From: Clostridia bacterium
GTDB taxonomy: Bacteria > Bacillota > Clostridia > Christensenellales > Aristaeellaceae
NCBI GenBank assembly: GCA_017509255.1
Contig: JAFWQA010000034.1
Coordinates: 1-54,371 of the forward strand
Length of the DNA: 54,371 nucleotides
Reading direction: 5' to 3'
The notes below the pieces were generated by a model that saw only the letters and a program-made list of their open reading frames with translations, did not search any database and was not told the origin of the DNA. Below are positions 27,582 through 36,445 of this stretch, piece by piece (positions within the stretch are counted from its first letter, which is position 1; every line of letters starts with the position of its first letter). Made by a program: the position numbers and the translations under genes.

Positions 27582-28124
27582 TTACTTCTTACCGGCCTTG
27601 CCTTCCTTGCGGCGGATGTGTTCGGTCTGGTACTTGATGCCCTTGCCCAGATAGGGTTCAGGCTTCCGGATCGCACGGATGTCCGCGGCAAGGTTGCCGA
27701 CCTGCTGTTTGTTGCTTCCCTTGACCACGATGGTGGTCTGGTTGGGGGTTTCATAGGTGATTCCTTCAGGAGCCTCCAGGATCACGGGATGGCTGAAGCC
27801 GATGTTGATGGTCAGCTTCTTGCCTTCCACGCTGGCGCGGTAACCGGTACCGACCAGTTCCAGAGTCTTGCTGAAGCCGTCGGTCACGCCGACGACCATG
27901 TTGTGGACCAGCGCACGGTACAGTCCGTGCATAGCCTTGTGGGGCTTCGCGTCCGTGGGGCGTTCAAGGGTCAGCACATTGCCCTCCTGCTTGAGGGTGA
28001 TCACGGGATTCACCTGCTGGCTCAGCGTGCCCTTGGGGCCCTTGACCGTCACCAGGTTATCTTCGCTGACCGTTACCGTCACGCCCGCGGGGACAGTGAT
28101 CGGAAGCTTTCCGATTCGAGACAT
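27582..28124 (-). CDS. rplF: Ribosomal protein L6 (uL6)
   Basis: A 180-residue 50S protein with two related alpha/beta domains, near the factor-binding site. The start is set at MSRIGKLPITVPAG with TAGGAGGTGCGAC upstream; a longer in-frame opening to 28187 lacks a ribosome-binding site. The C-terminal KPEPYLGKGIKYQTEHIRRKEGKA region is canonical. Confidence 0.97.
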   Translation of the reverse strand: MSRIGKLPITVPAGVTVTVSEDNLVTVKGPKGTLSQQVNPVITLKQEGNVLTLERPTDAKPHKAMHGLYRALVHNMVVGVTDGFSKTLELVGTGYRASVEGKKLTINIGFSHPVILEAPEGITYETPNQTTIVVKGSNKQQVGNLAADIRAIRKPEPYLGKGIKYQTEHIRRKEGKAGKK

Positions 28125-28155
28125 TTTGTCGCACCTCCTATAGCGTGTCGGTTCA

Positions 28156-28557
28156 TTACCAGATATAGGCGAGCACTTCGCCGCCAATATCGTTCTTCCG
28201 GGCTTCCTTGTCGGTCATCAGACCCTTGCTGGTGCTGATGATGGCAACGCCCAGGCCGCCCAGGACCTTCGGCAGCTCCTCGCACCGCGCGTAAACGCGC
28301 AGGCCGGGCTTGCTGATCCTTTTCAGACCCGCGATAACGGGGGTCTGCTTACCGTTCAGATACTTAAGAGTAATTTTGATTTCGCCCTGAACACCGTCAT
28401 CAATGTAATCCACTGCTTTCACGAAGCCTTCGTTCAGAAGGATTTTGGCGATGGCCTTCTTCGTGTTGCTGGCGGGCATGGTCACGAAATCGTGACGCGC
28501 GACCTGTCCGTTGCGGATGCGGGTGAGCATATCGGCGATGGGATCGTTCACTACCAT
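28156..28557 (-). CDS. rpsH: Ribosomal protein S8 (uS8)
   Basis: A 133-residue primary 16S-binding protein. Seen: [16 protein letters not shown] start and C-terminal [20 protein letters not shown] (GGEVLAYIW end). GGAGG lies upstream. In other bacteria S8 is the translational repressor of the spc operon by binding near rplE; I see no specific mimic site here. Confidence 0.97.
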   Translation of the reverse strand: MVVNDPIADMLTRIRNGQVARHDFVTMPASNTKKAIAKILLNEGFVKAVDYIDDGVQGEIKITLKYLNGKQTPVIAGLKRISKPGLRVYARCEELPKVLGGLGVAIISTSKGLMTDKEARKNDIGGEVLAYIW

Positions 28558-28590
28558 GAGATATAAACCTCCTTCCGTTTCTTACCCGCT

Positions 28591-28776
28591 TTACCAGCTG
28601 GATTTCTTTACGCCGGGGATCTGTCCCTTGTAGGCCAGCTCCCGGAAGCAGATACGGCAGACCCCGTACTTGCGCAGTACGCTGTGGGGCCGTCCGCAGA
28701 TGCGGCAACGGGTGTAAGCGCGAGTGGAGAACTTCGGTTCTCTGGACTGCTTGAGTTTCATGCTCAGCTTAGCCAC
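28591..28776 (-). CDS. rpsN: Ribosomal protein S14 type Z (uS14)
   Basis: A 61-residue zinc-binding S14 with [20 protein letters not shown], the C-x2-C-x12-C-x2-C ligand set. This short form is typical of Gram-positives. No zinc-independent paralogue is in the window. Confidence 0.97.
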   Translation of the reverse strand: MAKLSMKLKQSREPKFSTRAYTRCRICGRPHSVLRKYGVCRICFRELAYKGQIPGVKKSSW

Positions 28777-28795
28777 TTTTTTCTTCCTCCTTCAA

Positions 28796-29341
28796 TTACG
28801 CCTGCGCGAAGGGCATGCCCAACAGCTTCAGCAGTTCCATGCATTCCTCGTCGGTCTTGGCGGTGGTCACGAAGATCATTTCCATACCGCGGATCTTCTC
28901 GACCTTGTCGTACTCGATTTCAGGGAACAGCAGCTGTTCGCGGATGCCCAGGGCATAATTGCCGCGGCCGTCAAAGGCCTTGGTGCTCACGCCGCGGAAG
29001 TCGCGTACGCGGGGCAGCGCGACTGATACGAGCTTATCCATGAACTCTTCCATCCGGGCGCCGCGCAGGGTGACCTTGGCACCGACGTTCATCCCCTCGC
29101 GGACCTTGAAGTTCGCGATGGACTTCTTCGCCTTGGTGACCATGGGCTTCTGGCCGGCGATGGTGGTAAGTTCATTCACGGCCATTTCCATGGCCTTGGC
29201 GTTGTCTTTGCAATCGCCCAGTCCCATGTTGATCACGATCTTTTCCAGCTTCGGGATCTCCATGACGTTTTTGTAGCCGAACTTCTGCTGCAGGGCAGGA
29301 ACAGCCTCGGCCAGATACTTTTCTTTGATCCGTGTTGCCAT
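28796..29341 (-). CDS. rplE: Ribosomal protein L5 (uL5)
   Basis: A 181-residue 5S rRNA-binding protein of the central protuberance, with [16 protein letters not shown] and [20 protein letters not shown]. The start MATRIKEKY at 29341 is chosen because AAGGAGG lies just upstream and it matches family length. Confidence 0.97.
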   Translation of the reverse strand: MATRIKEKYLAEAVPALQQKFGYKNVMEIPKLEKIVINMGLGDCKDNAKAMEMAVNELTTIAGQKPMVTKAKKSIANFKVREGMNVGAKVTLRGARMEEFMDKLVSVALPRVRDFRGVSTKAFDGRGNYALGIREQLLFPEIEYDKVEKIRGMEMIFVTTAKTDEECMELLKLLGMPFAQA

Positions 29342-29358
29342 TTTGGCGTTCCTCCTTA

Positions 29359-29694
29359 TCAGTCGATTTCGGCTCCGCACTTCTTGCAGATGCGGATGAT
29401 CTTCTTGACGCTCTTTCCGTTTTCACCCTGGACCTTTTCGATCTTCCGGCTTACACGGGTGGGCTTGCCGCACTTGGGGCACACCAGCATAACGTTGCTG
29501 GCGTCGATCGGCATTTCCTTATGGATGATACCGCCGGGCTGTGCCTGGTTGCGGGCTTTCTGATGCTTGGTCACTACGTTGACGCCTTCCACCGTTACGC
29601 GGTTCAGCTTCGGGAAAGCGGCAGCGATCTTGCCCTTCTTGCCCTTGTCCTTACCGGTGATGACGATGACGGTATCTTTGGATTTTACATGCAT
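29359..29694 (-). CDS. rplX: Ribosomal protein L24 (uL24)
   Basis: A 111-residue 50S assembly-initiator protein with an N-terminal KOW motif ([18 protein letters not shown]). Its C-terminal half carries [12 protein letters not shown] and CKKCGAEID, a four-cysteine zinc-ribbon found in many but not all bacterial L24 proteins. Confidence 0.97.
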   Translation of the reverse strand: MHVKSKDTVIVITGKDKGKKGKIAAAFPKLNRVTVEGVNVVTKHQKARNQAQPGGIIHKEMPIDASNVMLVCPKCGKPTRVSRKIEKVQGENGKSVKKIIRICKKCGAEID

Positions 29695-29709
29695 AACCGT
29701 TCCGCCTCC

Positions 29710-30078
29710 TTACAGTACTTCGGGAGCCAGAGAGACGATCTTCATGAAGTCCTTCTCACGCAGCTCGCGAGCCACAGGCCCAAAGATACGGGTCCCGCGG
29801 GGCATTTTCTGATCATTGATGATAACGGCGGCATTGTCATCAAACTTGATGTAGCTGCCGTCGGGGCGGCGCCTGTTCTTGCGCATCCGGACGATCACGG
29901 CCTTCACGACCTCGCCCTTCTTCACGGTACCGCCGGGGGTTGCAGTCTTGACGCTGGCCACGATGACATCACCGATGCTGCCGTCACGCCGGAAAGAACC
30001 GCCCAGCACACGGATGCACATGATTTCCTTGGCGCCGGAATTATCGGCCACCTTAAGCCGGGTTTGCGGCTGAATCAT
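29710..30078 (-). CDS. rplN: Ribosomal protein L14 (uL14)
   Basis: A 122-residue 50S protein at the subunit interface and a docking site for silencing factor Rsf[22 protein letters not shown] start and [16 protein letters not shown] end are canonical. GGAGG lies upstream. Confidence 0.98.
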   Translation of the reverse strand: MIQPQTRLKVADNSGAKEIMCIRVLGGSFRRDGSIGDVIVASVKTATPGGTVKKGEVVKAVIVRMRKNRRRPDGSYIKFDDNAAVIINDQKMPRGTRIFGPVARELREKDFMKIVSLAPEVL

Positions 30079-30096
30079 AGGGGTATTCCTCCTTTA

Positions 30097-30354
30097 TTAC
30101 TTGGCTTTCTCGATGATCTCGACAAGACGCCAGCGCTTGTCCTTGCTCAGCGGGCGGGTCTCCATCACGCGGATGGTATCACCGATGCCGCATTCGTTAT
30201 TCTCGTCATGAACCTTCAGCTTGCTGGTCTGATTCATGATTTTTCCGTACAGGGGATGACGGACGCGGGTCTTGATCTGAATGACGCAGGTCTTGTCCAT
30301 CTTGTCACTCACCACGACGCCGATCCTTGTTTTACGCAGTCCTCTTTCTTCCAT
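30097..30354 (-). CDS. rpsQ: Ribosomal protein S17 (uS17)
   Basis: An 85-residue OB-fold 16S-binding protein. Seen: [20 protein letters not shown] and [15 protein letters not shown]-type C-terminus ([13 protein letters not shown] here). AAGGAGG lies upstream. Confidence 0.97.
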   Translation of the reverse strand: MEERGLRKTRIGVVVSDKMDKTCVIQIKTRVRHPLYGKIMNQTSKLKVHDENNECGIGDTIRVMETRPLSKDKRWRLVEIIEKAK

Positions 30355-30380
30355 GTTTCCAGCTGCCTCCTTTCCCTATC

Positions 30381-30572
30381 TCAGGCCTGTTCCTTCTGAC
30401 GAAGGATGGTCTTGCACCGTGCGATATCGCGTTTGGTTTCGCTGATCTGCATGGTGTTCTGCAGCTGGCCTGTGGCAAGCTGGAAGCGAAGGCCAAACAG
30501 TTCGCTCTTCAGTTCCTTGACCTTTTCTTCAAGCTGTTCCGCGGTCATCGCGTTCAATTCGTTCGCTTTCAT
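30381..30572 (-). CDS. rpmC: Ribosomal protein L29 (uL29)
   Basis: A 63-residue two-helix protein near the exit tunnel, in reach of SRP and trigger factor. [20 protein letters not shown] and [15 protein letters not shown] are typical. Its ATG overlaps the rplP stop by ATGA, giving coupling. Confidence 0.96.
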   Translation of the reverse strand: MKANELNAMTAEQLEEKVKELKSELFGLRFQLATGQLQNTMQISETKRDIARCKTILRQKEQA

Positions 30573-31015
30573 GCTTGTTCACCACCCGCTTCTGTCTTTG
30601 CCTCATTGTTCTCGCGAATAATGAGCTTGGTCTTCAGGGGAAGCTTGTGACTGGCCAGACGGAGCGCCTCACGGGCGGTCTCTTCCGGCACGCCGGCGAT
30701 CTCAAACAGGACACGGCCGGGCTTCACAACGGCTACCCAGTACTCCGGAGCGCCTTTACCGGAACCCATGCGGGTCTCGGCGGGCTTTGCGGTGACGGGC
30801 TTATCAGGGAAGATCTTGATCCAGACCTGGCCGCCACGCTTGGTATAACGGGTCAGGGCGATACGGGCAGCTTCGATCTGCTGGGAAGTGACCCAGCAGG
30901 GCTCTGTAGCCTGCAGGCCGTAATCTCCGTAAGCCAGGAAATTACCGCGCTGGGCCTTGCCCTTCATGCGTCCGCGGAAAACCTTGCGGCGCTTTACTCT
31001 CTTCGGCATCAGCAT
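30569..31015 (-). CDS. rplP: Ribosomal protein L16 (uL16)
   Basis: A 148-residue 50S protein contacting A-site tRNA. Seen: [20 protein letters not shown] and KVFPD-type core ([20 protein letters not shown]), [20 protein letters not shown]. The start MLMPKR at 31015 has GGAGGG about ten bases upstream; a second ATG at 31009 is possible. Confidence 0.97.
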   Translation of the reverse strand: MLMPKRVKRRKVFRGRMKGKAQRGNFLAYGDYGLQATEPCWVTSQQIEAARIALTRYTKRGGQVWIKIFPDKPVTAKPAETRMGSGKGAPEYWVAVVKPGRVLFEIAGVPEETAREALRLASHKLPLKTKLIIRENNEAKTEAGGEQA

Positions 31016-31018
31016 AGG

Positions 31019-31699
31019 TTACTTTCCCTCCTTCGCGACAGGGGCCTTGTCATTGGTCTTCTTGGCCTTGGGCAGGATCTGTCCCTTGTAGATCCAAACC
31101 TTGACGCCCAGGCGGCCGTAGGTGGTCTTCGCTTCGGCGAAGCCGTAGTCGATGTTGGCGCGCAGCGTCTGCAGCGGGGTGGAACCCTCGTGATAGCGCT
31201 CGGTCCGGGCGATGTCAGCGCCGCCGAGACGGCCGCCGACCGCGGTCTTGACGCCCTTCACGCCGGGAACCTTCATGGCGCGCTGCTGGCTCTGCTTCAT
31301 GGCGCGGCGGAAGCTGATGCGCTTCTCCAACTGCTGGGCGATGTTCTCGGCCACCAGCTGAGCGTCCGCGTCGGGCTGCTTGATCTCCATCACGTTGATG
31401 TGGCAGGGACGGCCCAGGAACTCGGTAATGTTCTTCTTGAGCTCCTCGATGCCGGCGCCGCCGCGCCCGATGATCATGCCGGGCTTCGCGGTGAAGATGT
31501 TCACGGTCATGGTCTGAGCCGTGCGTTCAATGTCGATATGGGAAATCCCTGTTGCGAAGTACTTTTCCTTCAGCATCTTGCGAAGCTTGTAGTCCTCCAC
31601 CAGGTTATTCGCGAAATCTTTCTTGCCGGCATACCAGCGGGTGCTCCAGTCATAGATGACACCAACGCGAGCGCCGTGCGGGTTTACTTTATGACCCAT
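31019..31699 (-). CDS. rpsC: Ribosomal protein S3 (uS3)
   Basis: A 226-residue 30S protein at the mRNA entry channel, with [15 protein letters not shown] start, KH-type domain ([20 protein letters not shown], here in two adjoining blocks) and the C-terminal S3 domain ending in a basic tail. GAAGGAGG precedes the ATG. Confidence 0.97.
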   Translation of the reverse strand: MGHKVNPHGARVGVIYDWSTRWYAGKKDFANNLVEDYKLRKMLKEKYFATGISHIDIERTAQTMTVNIFTAKPGMIIGRGGAGIEELKKNITEFLGRPCHINVMEIKQPDADAQLVAENIAQQLEKRISFRRAMKQSQQRAMKVPGVKGVKTAVGGRLGGADIARTERYHEGSTPLQTLRANIDYGFAEAKTTYGRLGVKVWIYKGQILPKAKKTNDKAPVAKEGK

Positions 31700-31717
31700 G
31701 TTGAATCCTCCTTCGCC

Positions 31718-32101
31718 TTACTTCTGGTCAAGCACCACGCTGATATGGCTGGTGCGCTTGAGCATGGGGGATGCGCTGCCGCGGCTGCGGGCAACGTAGC
31801 GCTTCAGTGTGGGGCCGGGGTTGGCGTACACTTCTGCGACGTAAAGGTTCTGGCGGTTCAACTCCTGGTTGTTCACCGCGTTGGCGATCGCGCTGTTGAG
31901 CACCTTCGCCACAACGGGGGAAGCAGCCTTGGGGGTGTACTGCAGAATGGCCAGGGCTTCGTCCACATTCTTTCCGCGGATCAGATCGATCACGATCTTC
32001 ACCTTCCGGGGAGAGATGCGAATGTATCTGGCGTGAGCCTGCGGCCGCTTGTCGGCGTTGGCCTTACGGGCGGCAGCTTTTTCCTTGGTGCGGGTTGCCA
32101 T
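31718..32101 (-). CDS. rplV: Ribosomal protein L22 (uL22)
   Basis: A 127-residue tunnel-lining protein. The core begins at [21 protein letters not shown]. It has about 20 extra basic residues at the N-terminus ([20 protein letters not shown]) compared with typical 110-residue L22. The tunnel hairpin with [15 protein letters not shown] is intact. Confidence 0.96.
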   Translation of the reverse strand: MATRTKEKAAARKANADKRPQAHARYIRISPRKVKIVIDLIRGKNVDEALAILQYTPKAASPVVAKVLNSAIANAVNNQELNRQNLYVAEVYANPGPTLKRYVARSRGSASPMLKRTSHISVVLDQK

Positions 32102-32122
32102 TTCACTTCATCTCCTCTCGGT

Positions 32123-32401
32123 TTATTTCCGCGCGCTGTTCTTGTCGCCGGCATGGCCGCGGAACGTGCGGGTCGGGGCGAATTCGCCCAGCTTGTGGCC
32201 TACCATATCCTCCGTGACGTAAACCGGAACGTGCTTCCGTCCGTCATGAACGGCGATCGTGTGGCCGACGAAATCCGGGAAGATGGTGCTGGAACGGCTC
32301 CAGGTCTTGACGACCGCCTTCTTTCCGGAGGTGTTCATATCAGTAATGCGCTTCATCAGCGCGCCCTCGACATAAGGGCCTTTTTTAATGGAACGACTCA
32401 T
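32123..32401 (-). CDS. rpsS: Ribosomal protein S19 (uS19)
   Basis: A 92-residue protein of the 30S head: [40 protein letters not shown] and [16 protein letters not shown] are canonical. AAGGAGG lies upstream. Confidence 0.98.
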   Translation of the reverse strand: MSRSIKKGPYVEGALMKRITDMNTSGKKAVVKTWSRSSTIFPDFVGHTIAVHDGRKHVPVYVTEDMVGHKLGEFAPTRTFRGHAGDKNSARK

Positions 32402-32434
32402 TCTTCGTTATGCCTCCTTCCGATTAGGATGCGC

Positions 32435-33268
32435 TTACTTGCTGTTCGCGCGCTTGACGATCATCTTGTTGGAGTACTTCTTGTGCTTCCTGGTCTTGTA
32501 ACCCAGAGCGGGCTTGCCCCACGGGGTCACAGGAGCCGGCATACCGACGGGGCTCTTGCCCTCGCCGCCGCCATGCGGGTGATCGTTCGGGTTCATAACC
32601 ACGCCGCGGACGGTGGGACGGATGCCCATGTGGCGGACGCGGCCGGCCTTGCCCAGACGAACATTCTCATGGTCAGTGTTGCCGACGGTACCGATGGTCG
32701 CCTTGGCGTTCAGGGGCAGCTTGCGCATTTCCCCGCTGGGAAGACGAACCTGAGCGTAGCCGTTCTCTTTGGCCATCAGCTGAGCGCTCATTCCGGCGCT
32801 GCGGACCAGCTGGCCGCCGCGGCCGGGCTTGATCTCCAGATTGTGGATCAGCGTGCCGACCGGGATGTTGTTGATCGGCAGGGCGTTGCCGGGCTTGATG
32901 TCGGCGGTGTCGCTGCTGATCACGGTGTCGCCGACGTTCAGTCCGAGAGGAGCCAGGATGTAGCGCTTCTCGCCGTCGGCGTAGAACAGCAGGGCGATGA
33001 AGGCGCTGCGGTTCGGGTCGTATTCGATCGCGTTCACTTTCGCCGGGATGTCGATCTTGTCCCGCTTGAAATCGATCTTACGGTACTTGACTTTGTTTCC
33101 GCCGCCCTGATGACGGACGGTGATCTTGCCCTGATTGTTGCGGCCGGCGTTCTTCTTGAGATATTCACACAGGCTCTTTTCGGGGGCCTTCTTGGTGATC
33201 TCTTCGTAGGTCAGAACCGACATGAAGCGCCGGGCGGGCGAAGTCGGCTTGTATACTCGAATAGCCAT
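32435..33268 (-). CDS. rplB: Ribosomal protein L2 (uL2)
   Basis: A 277-residue 50S protein near the peptidyl-transferase centre. Seen: [38 protein letters not shown], the loop with the key histidine, and the usual basic C-terminus. GGGAGGAG lies upstream. Confidence 0.98.
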   Translation of the reverse strand: MAIRVYKPTSPARRFMSVLTYEEITKKAPEKSLCEYLKKNAGRNNQGKITVRHQGGGNKVKYRKIDFKRDKIDIPAKVNAIEYDPNRSAFIALLFYADGEKRYILAPLGLNVGDTVISSDTADIKPGNALPINNIPVGTLIHNLEIKPGRGGQLVRSAGMSAQLMAKENGYAQVRLPSGEMRKLPLNAKATIGTVGNTDHENVRLGKAGRVRHMGIRPTVRGVVMNPNDHPHGGGEGKSPVGMPAPVTPWGKPALGYKTRKHKKYSNKMIVKRANSK

Positions 33269-33289
33269 TGTTTCGTCTCCTCCCTGCTT

Positions 33290-33595
33290 TTACTGGGCCA
33301 TGCCTTCGAAGAACTTGATGGGCTTGGAGTCCTTCTTCAGCGTTACATAGGCCTTCTTGGTTTCGGGCGTCATGCCCTGGGTGCGTCCCTGACGCTTCAT
33401 CTTTCCGATGGTACGCAGCGTGTTGACCTTGGCGACCTTCACGCCGTCATCGGCAAAAACGGCTTCCACGGCGCTCTTGATCTCCGCCTTGTTGGCACGG
33501 ATGTCAACTTCGAAGACGTAGCGCTTTTCCTCGATGCCCTCGTAAGCTTTTTCAGTGAGGATGGGCCGCTTGATAATATCATGAGGATTCTTCAT
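33290..33595 (-). CDS. rplW: Ribosomal protein L23 (uL23)
   Basis: A 101-residue tunnel-exit protein and docking site of trigger factor. [32 protein letters not shown] and [17 protein letters not shown] are typical. Its start overlaps the rplD stop by one base (TAATG). Confidence 0.96.
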   Translation of the reverse strand: MKNPHDIIKRPILTEKAYEGIEEKRYVFEVDIRANKAEIKSAVEAVFADDGVKVAKVNTLRTIGKMKRQGRTQGMTPETKKAYVTLKKDSKPIKFFEGMAQ

Positions 33596-34215
33596 TACGC
33601 GTACACCTCCTCGACGGATTCCTTGGCAGCCTTGGTCAGCACGACCTTGCCGGCATTCAGGATGTCATACACATTCAGTGTGTTCACATAGGTGGTCTTG
33701 GCGCTGGCCAGGTTGGCGGTGGCGCGGACCACATTCTCGTCTCTCTCGGGCAGGACCACCAGGGCCTTGTCGGCGTTGAGCTTCTTCAGCGCTTCGGCCA
33801 TCAGGCGGGTCTTGCCTTCCTTCAGCTCCAGGGCGTCCACCACAACGATCTCACCGGCGTTGAACTTGCTGGTCAGCGCGCTCTTGAAGGCAAGGCGGCG
33901 AACCTTCTTGTTCACGGCGATCTCGTAATCGCGGGGCTTGGGAGCGAATACCACGCCGCCGTGCTTGAACTGCGGAGCGCGGTTGCCATGGTGCCGGGCA
34001 TTACCGGTTCCCTTCTGGCGGTAGATCTTCCGGCCGCCCCCGCGGACTTCGCCGCGGGTCAGAGCGCTCTGGGTGCCCTGACGCTGAGCCGCCAGGTAGG
34101 CGCGCACGACCAGGTGCATGGCGGATTCGTTGATCTCAGCGGCAAACAGCTCGTCGCTCAGTTCGATCTCGCCGACGGAAGCGCCTTCCATATTATAAAG
34201 AGTAGTCTTCGGCAT
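33595..34215 (-). CDS. rplD: Ribosomal protein L4 (uL4)
   Basis: A 206-residue protein lining the exit tunnel; in enterobacteria it also represses the S10 operon. Seen: tunnel loop with [20 protein letters not shown] and [20 protein letters not shown]. The start [11 protein letters not shown] follows AAGGAGG; an in-frame opening further upstream into rplC is discarded. Confidence 0.97.
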   Translation of the reverse strand: MPKTTLYNMEGASVGEIELSDELFAAEINESAMHLVVRAYLAAQRQGTQSALTRGEVRGGGRKIYRQKGTGNARHHGNRAPQFKHGGVVFAPKPRDYEIAVNKKVRRLAFKSALTSKFNAGEIVVVDALELKEGKTRLMAEALKKLNADKALVVLPERDENVVRATANLASAKTTYVNTLNVYDILNAGKVVLTKAAKESVEEVYA

Positions 34216-34228
34216 CGTTTCTTCCTCC

Positions 34229-34870
34229 TTACGCCTTGCAGGTGTCACGGATGATCAGCAGACCCTCGTTGGCGCCGGGCACAGCGCCCTTCACCAGCAG
34301 CAGGTTGCGTTCCGCGTCCACCTGGACGACTTCCAGATTCTGTACGGTCACGCGGTCAACACCGTAGTGGCCCGCCATGTGCTTGTTCTTGAACACGCGG
34401 CTCGGATCGGAGTTCGCGCTCAGAGAACCGACGCCACGGTGATACTTGGAACCGTGGGCCATGGGACCGGTGTGCTGATTCCAGCGCTGGATGGCGCCGG
34501 TGTAGCCGTGGCCCTTGCTGGTGCCGGTGATGTCGATCTTGTCGCCGCTGGCGAACTGATCGCACTTGAGCACATCGCCGACCTTGTAGGGGGTGCAGTC
34601 GTCAAACCGCAGCTCACGCAGCACGCGCTTGGCGTCAACGCCGGCCTTCTTGTAGTGGCCGAGCTCCGGCTTGGTCAGCAGCTTCTTGGCGCGGTTTTCG
34701 GTCATTTCGCCGAAACCGACCTGGATGGCGTCGTAGCCGTCGCTTTCCTTGTTCTTGGTCTGCACCACGGTGCAGGGACCCGCTTCAATTACGGTAACCG
34801 GTACGAGACGGCCGTCTTCAGTGAAGACTTGCGTCATGCCGATTTTCTTTCCGACAATCGCTTTCTTCAT
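34229..34870 (-). CDS. rplC: Ribosomal protein L3 (uL3)
   Basis: A 213-residue early 50S assembly protein. [16 protein letters not shown] start with GGAGGACGATAATA upstream; the central loop [20 protein letters not shown] reaches toward the peptidyl-transferase centre. Confidence 0.98.
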   Translation of the reverse strand: MKKAIVGKKIGMTQVFTEDGRLVPVTVIEAGPCTVVQTKNKESDGYDAIQVGFGEMTENRAKKLLTKPELGHYKKAGVDAKRVLRELRFDDCTPYKVGDVLKCDQFASGDKIDITGTSKGHGYTGAIQRWNQHTGPMAHGSKYHRGVGSLSANSDPSRVFKNKHMAGHYGVDRVTVQNLEVVQVDAERNLLLVKGAVPGANEGLLIIRDTCKA

Positions 34871-34887
34871 TATTATCGTCCTCCGGC

Positions 34888-35196
34888 TCACAGTTTCATT
34901 TCGATTTCGACACCAGCGGGAAGATCAAGCTTCATCATGGCGTCCACCGTCTTGGGGTTGGGGTTGTTGATGTCGATCAGCCGCTTGTGAGTACGGCGTT
35001 CGAACTGCTCGCGGCTGTCCTTGTACTTATGCACAGCGCGAAGAATGGTTACGACTTCCCTCTCGGTGGGAAGCGGGATGGGGCCGGAGACACGGGCACC
35101 GGTGCGCTTGGCGGTTTCAACGATACGCTCTGCGCTCTGATCGATCAGTTTGTGCTCGTAGCTCTTCAGCTTGATACGGATTTTCTGGTTGGCCAT
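34888..35196 (-). CDS. rpsJ: Ribosomal protein S10 (uS10)
   Basis: A 102-residue 30S protein and partner of NusB in antitermination. [20 protein letters not shown] start, [16 protein letters not shown] and the loop [14 protein letters not shown] are canonical. GAGGAGGTTAAAGGT precedes the ATG at 35196; the longer opening into the leader is not coding. It is first gene of the S10-spc operon; no tuf or fusA gene precedes it. Confidence 0.98.
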   Translation of the reverse strand: MANQKIRIKLKSYEHKLIDQSAERIVETAKRTGARVSGPIPLPTEREVVTILRAVHKYKDSREQFERRTHKRLIDINNPNPKTVDAMMKLDLPAGVEIEMKL

Positions 35197-35358
35197 ACCT
35201 TTAACCTCCTCAATTCGTTCTCGTTTTCGCCCGGGGATCCACTGCAGGTGCAGATCCAATTGGCGTTTTTCGAGTCCGTCGCCCGATTGACGGGCTGGTC
35301 CGTGATAATTACCCGCCTGGCCTGGCGGCAACTTACCACTTCATCCCTACACAGACAA
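35197..35358 (-). promoter_or_regulatory. Structured leader of the S10-spc operon
   Basis: About 160 nt separate the inferred start site from rpsJ. On the minus strand several stems can form: GCCGCC...GGCGG-type pairing near 35322-35335, CCCG-TCAAT-CGGG near 35282-35296, and GGATC...GATCC enclosing TGCA repeats near 35234-35258. This is long for an ordinary 5' UTR and suggests ribosomal-protein autoregulation. The regulator, perhaps L4, is inferred only. Confidence 0.45.
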
Positions 35359-35365
35359 CAGTCGT

Positions 35366-35394
35366 ATTATACACATCCGCCGGGTCCTTTTCAA
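35366..35394 (-). promoter_or_regulatory. Promoter of the S10-spc operon
   Basis: On the minus strand TTGAAA, 17 nt, TATAAT. An A/T-rich stretch at about 35395-35440 directly upstream of the -35 could act as an UP element. Bases 35440-35560 show no supported gene: two short minus-strand openings lack ribosome-binding sites. Confidence 0.88.
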
Positions 35395-35559
35395 GGGGTT
35401 TTTGAAAGAAAATTCAATTTTTTTATTTTTCTTTTTTCCTCTCAGGCCCGTTTTTCACAGCTTTCAGCGTGTTCTCCGTTCAAATCTCTGTACACGTTAT
35501 CGGGTGTGTCCTGTTTTTCTTCCGTTTCCCGTTTTTTGCCCGTCGAATTTCTGACAATC

Positions 35560-35596
35560 AAAAAAAGGCAGCCGGAAATGCTGTAAAATCCTGCCT
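35560..35596 (-). terminator. Possible second terminator before the S10 promoter region
   Basis: AGGCAG/CTGCCT stem with a 19-nt loop followed on the minus strand by TTTTTT. It lies behind the strong terminator at 35648-35676. The large loop makes this weak. Confidence 0.35.
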
Positions 35597-35647
35597 TCAT
35601 CCCGTGGATCAATGTACACTCTTTCGAGAGTATCCATACCGGGGGAG

Positions 35648-35676
35648 AAAAAAACGCCCGCGTTTTCACGCGGGCG
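35648..35676 (-). terminator. Terminator after the secreted repeat protein gene
   Basis: Perfect stem CGCCCGCG/CGCGGGCG with a 6-nt loop followed on the minus strand by TTTTTTT. Confidence 0.92.
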
Positions 35677-35693
35677 CATACGGGCTTTGGGGA

Positions 35694-36260
35694 TTAATAA
35701 CCTTCGGTGGCGGCAAAGATATAGGTCATGCCGTCCTGCACTTCGATGGAGCTGACACCGACCTCGGAAGCAGCGGGCTCCGCCGTGCCGTCCGTGCAGA
35801 GCACTTTCCACCACATGGGGGATTCTTCCGTCCACTCCAGCGCGATGCCCATGACTTCCGTCACATACAGGCCGTACTCGCTTTCGGAGCCGTCGATCAG
35901 GCCGTAGGCCAGCAGCGCCTTGTCCAGGAACTGCTCGTCGGTCTTGACTACGAAGAAAACGGAGTCTTCGTCAGCGATGACCACGAAGCCGAAGGTCTTT
36001 TCGCCTTCGCCGATCAGATAGGGATCTTCCTGTGTCCCGCTTCCGGTAACATTCTCAAGGGCTTGCAGCTGGGCAAGAGCCTTGTCCAGCTCGGCGGAAG
36101 CCGCTTCCAGTTCAGCGTAAGCCGCTTCCAGCTCAGCGGAAGCCGCGTCCAGATCGGCAATGGCTTCTTCCGTCTCATCCGCGAAAACGGAGGTGGCGGC
36201 AAAAGCCATCGTCAGGCACAGGATCAGGGCCAGCAGGGATTTCAGAGCGTTCTTTTTCAT
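35694..36260 (-). CDS. Secreted protein with heptad repeats and a DUF4430-like C-terminus
   Basis: A 188-residue exported protein of unknown function. Signal peptide MKKNALKSLLALILCLTMAF ending FAATSVFA|DE. Residues about 35-68 form near-perfect heptads (AASAELE, AAYAELE, AASAELD, KALAQLQ), which predict a short coiled coil for oligomerisation. The C-terminal domain (GSGTQEDPYLI..., PMWWKVLCTDG, VGVSSIEVQDGMTYIF) resembles DUF4430/transcobalamin-C-like domains of Firmicute surface proteins; this match is by eye. GGAAGGAG precedes the ATG. It is a single-gene unit with a terminator. Confidence 0.78.
   Translation of the reverse strand: MKKNALKSLLALILCLTMAFAATSVFADETEEAIADLDAASAELEAAYAELEAASAELDKALAQLQALENVTGSGTQEDPYLIGEGEKTFGFVVIADEDSVFFVVKTDEQFLDKALLAYGLIDGSESEYGLYVTEVMGIALEWTEESPMWWKVLCTDGTAEPAASEVGVSSIEVQDGMTYIFAATEGY
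36090..36152 (-). repeat. Three 21-bp tandem repeats encoding the heptads
   Basis: Units 36090-36110, 36111-36131 and 36132-36152 differ at a few bases each; each encodes one heptad of the secreted protein, so recent internal duplication is likely. Confidence 0.8.
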
Positions 36261-36302
36261 GGTTTTTCTCCTTCCTTTTATATAACCGGTTGTTATCAGC
36301 TA

Positions 36303-36332
36303 ATTATATTAGCACTTTTTCTTCCCTGTTAC
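36303..36332 (-). promoter_or_regulatory. Possible promoter of the secreted repeat protein gene
   Basis: TATAAT (36303-36308, minus strand) is perfect, but the -35 at 17-18 nt (TAACAG or GTAACA) is poor. Between it and the gene is a dyad, ATAAC-N5-GTTAT, near 36282-36297. Confidence 0.4.
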
Positions 36333-36369
36333 AAGATTCACAATGTTTTTGAGGATCTTTTTTCCCTGT

Positions 36370-36428
36370 TTTCCATTTTTTGCGGGATGTGGTATAATGA
36401 CCGGGATCCCGGAGCCGGCCGCGGCTCC
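36370..36428 (+). promoter_or_regulatory. Promoter and leader hairpin of the flippase gene
   Basis: TTTCCA, 17 nt, TATAAT (36393-36398). The short leader has the palindrome CCGGGATCCCGG and a stem GGAGCCG/CGGCTCC (36411-36428) ahead of the ribosome-binding site. Confidence 0.6.
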
Positions 36429-36445
36429 GTATGAAAGGAAACGTT

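Noticed and set aside
30575-33691. A 1038-codon plus-strand opening across the ribosomal genes
   Set aside because: It runs antisense to about ten ribosomal protein genes and has no recognisable domains.
35442-35669. Short minus-strand openings (MKAGFYS..., MDTLERV...) before the S10 promoter
   Set aside because: No ribosome-binding site, no family resemblance, and they span terminator-like hairpins.
36090-36152. A CRISPR-like array
   Set aside because: The repeats are directly adjacent with no spacers and encode heptads in a coding frame.
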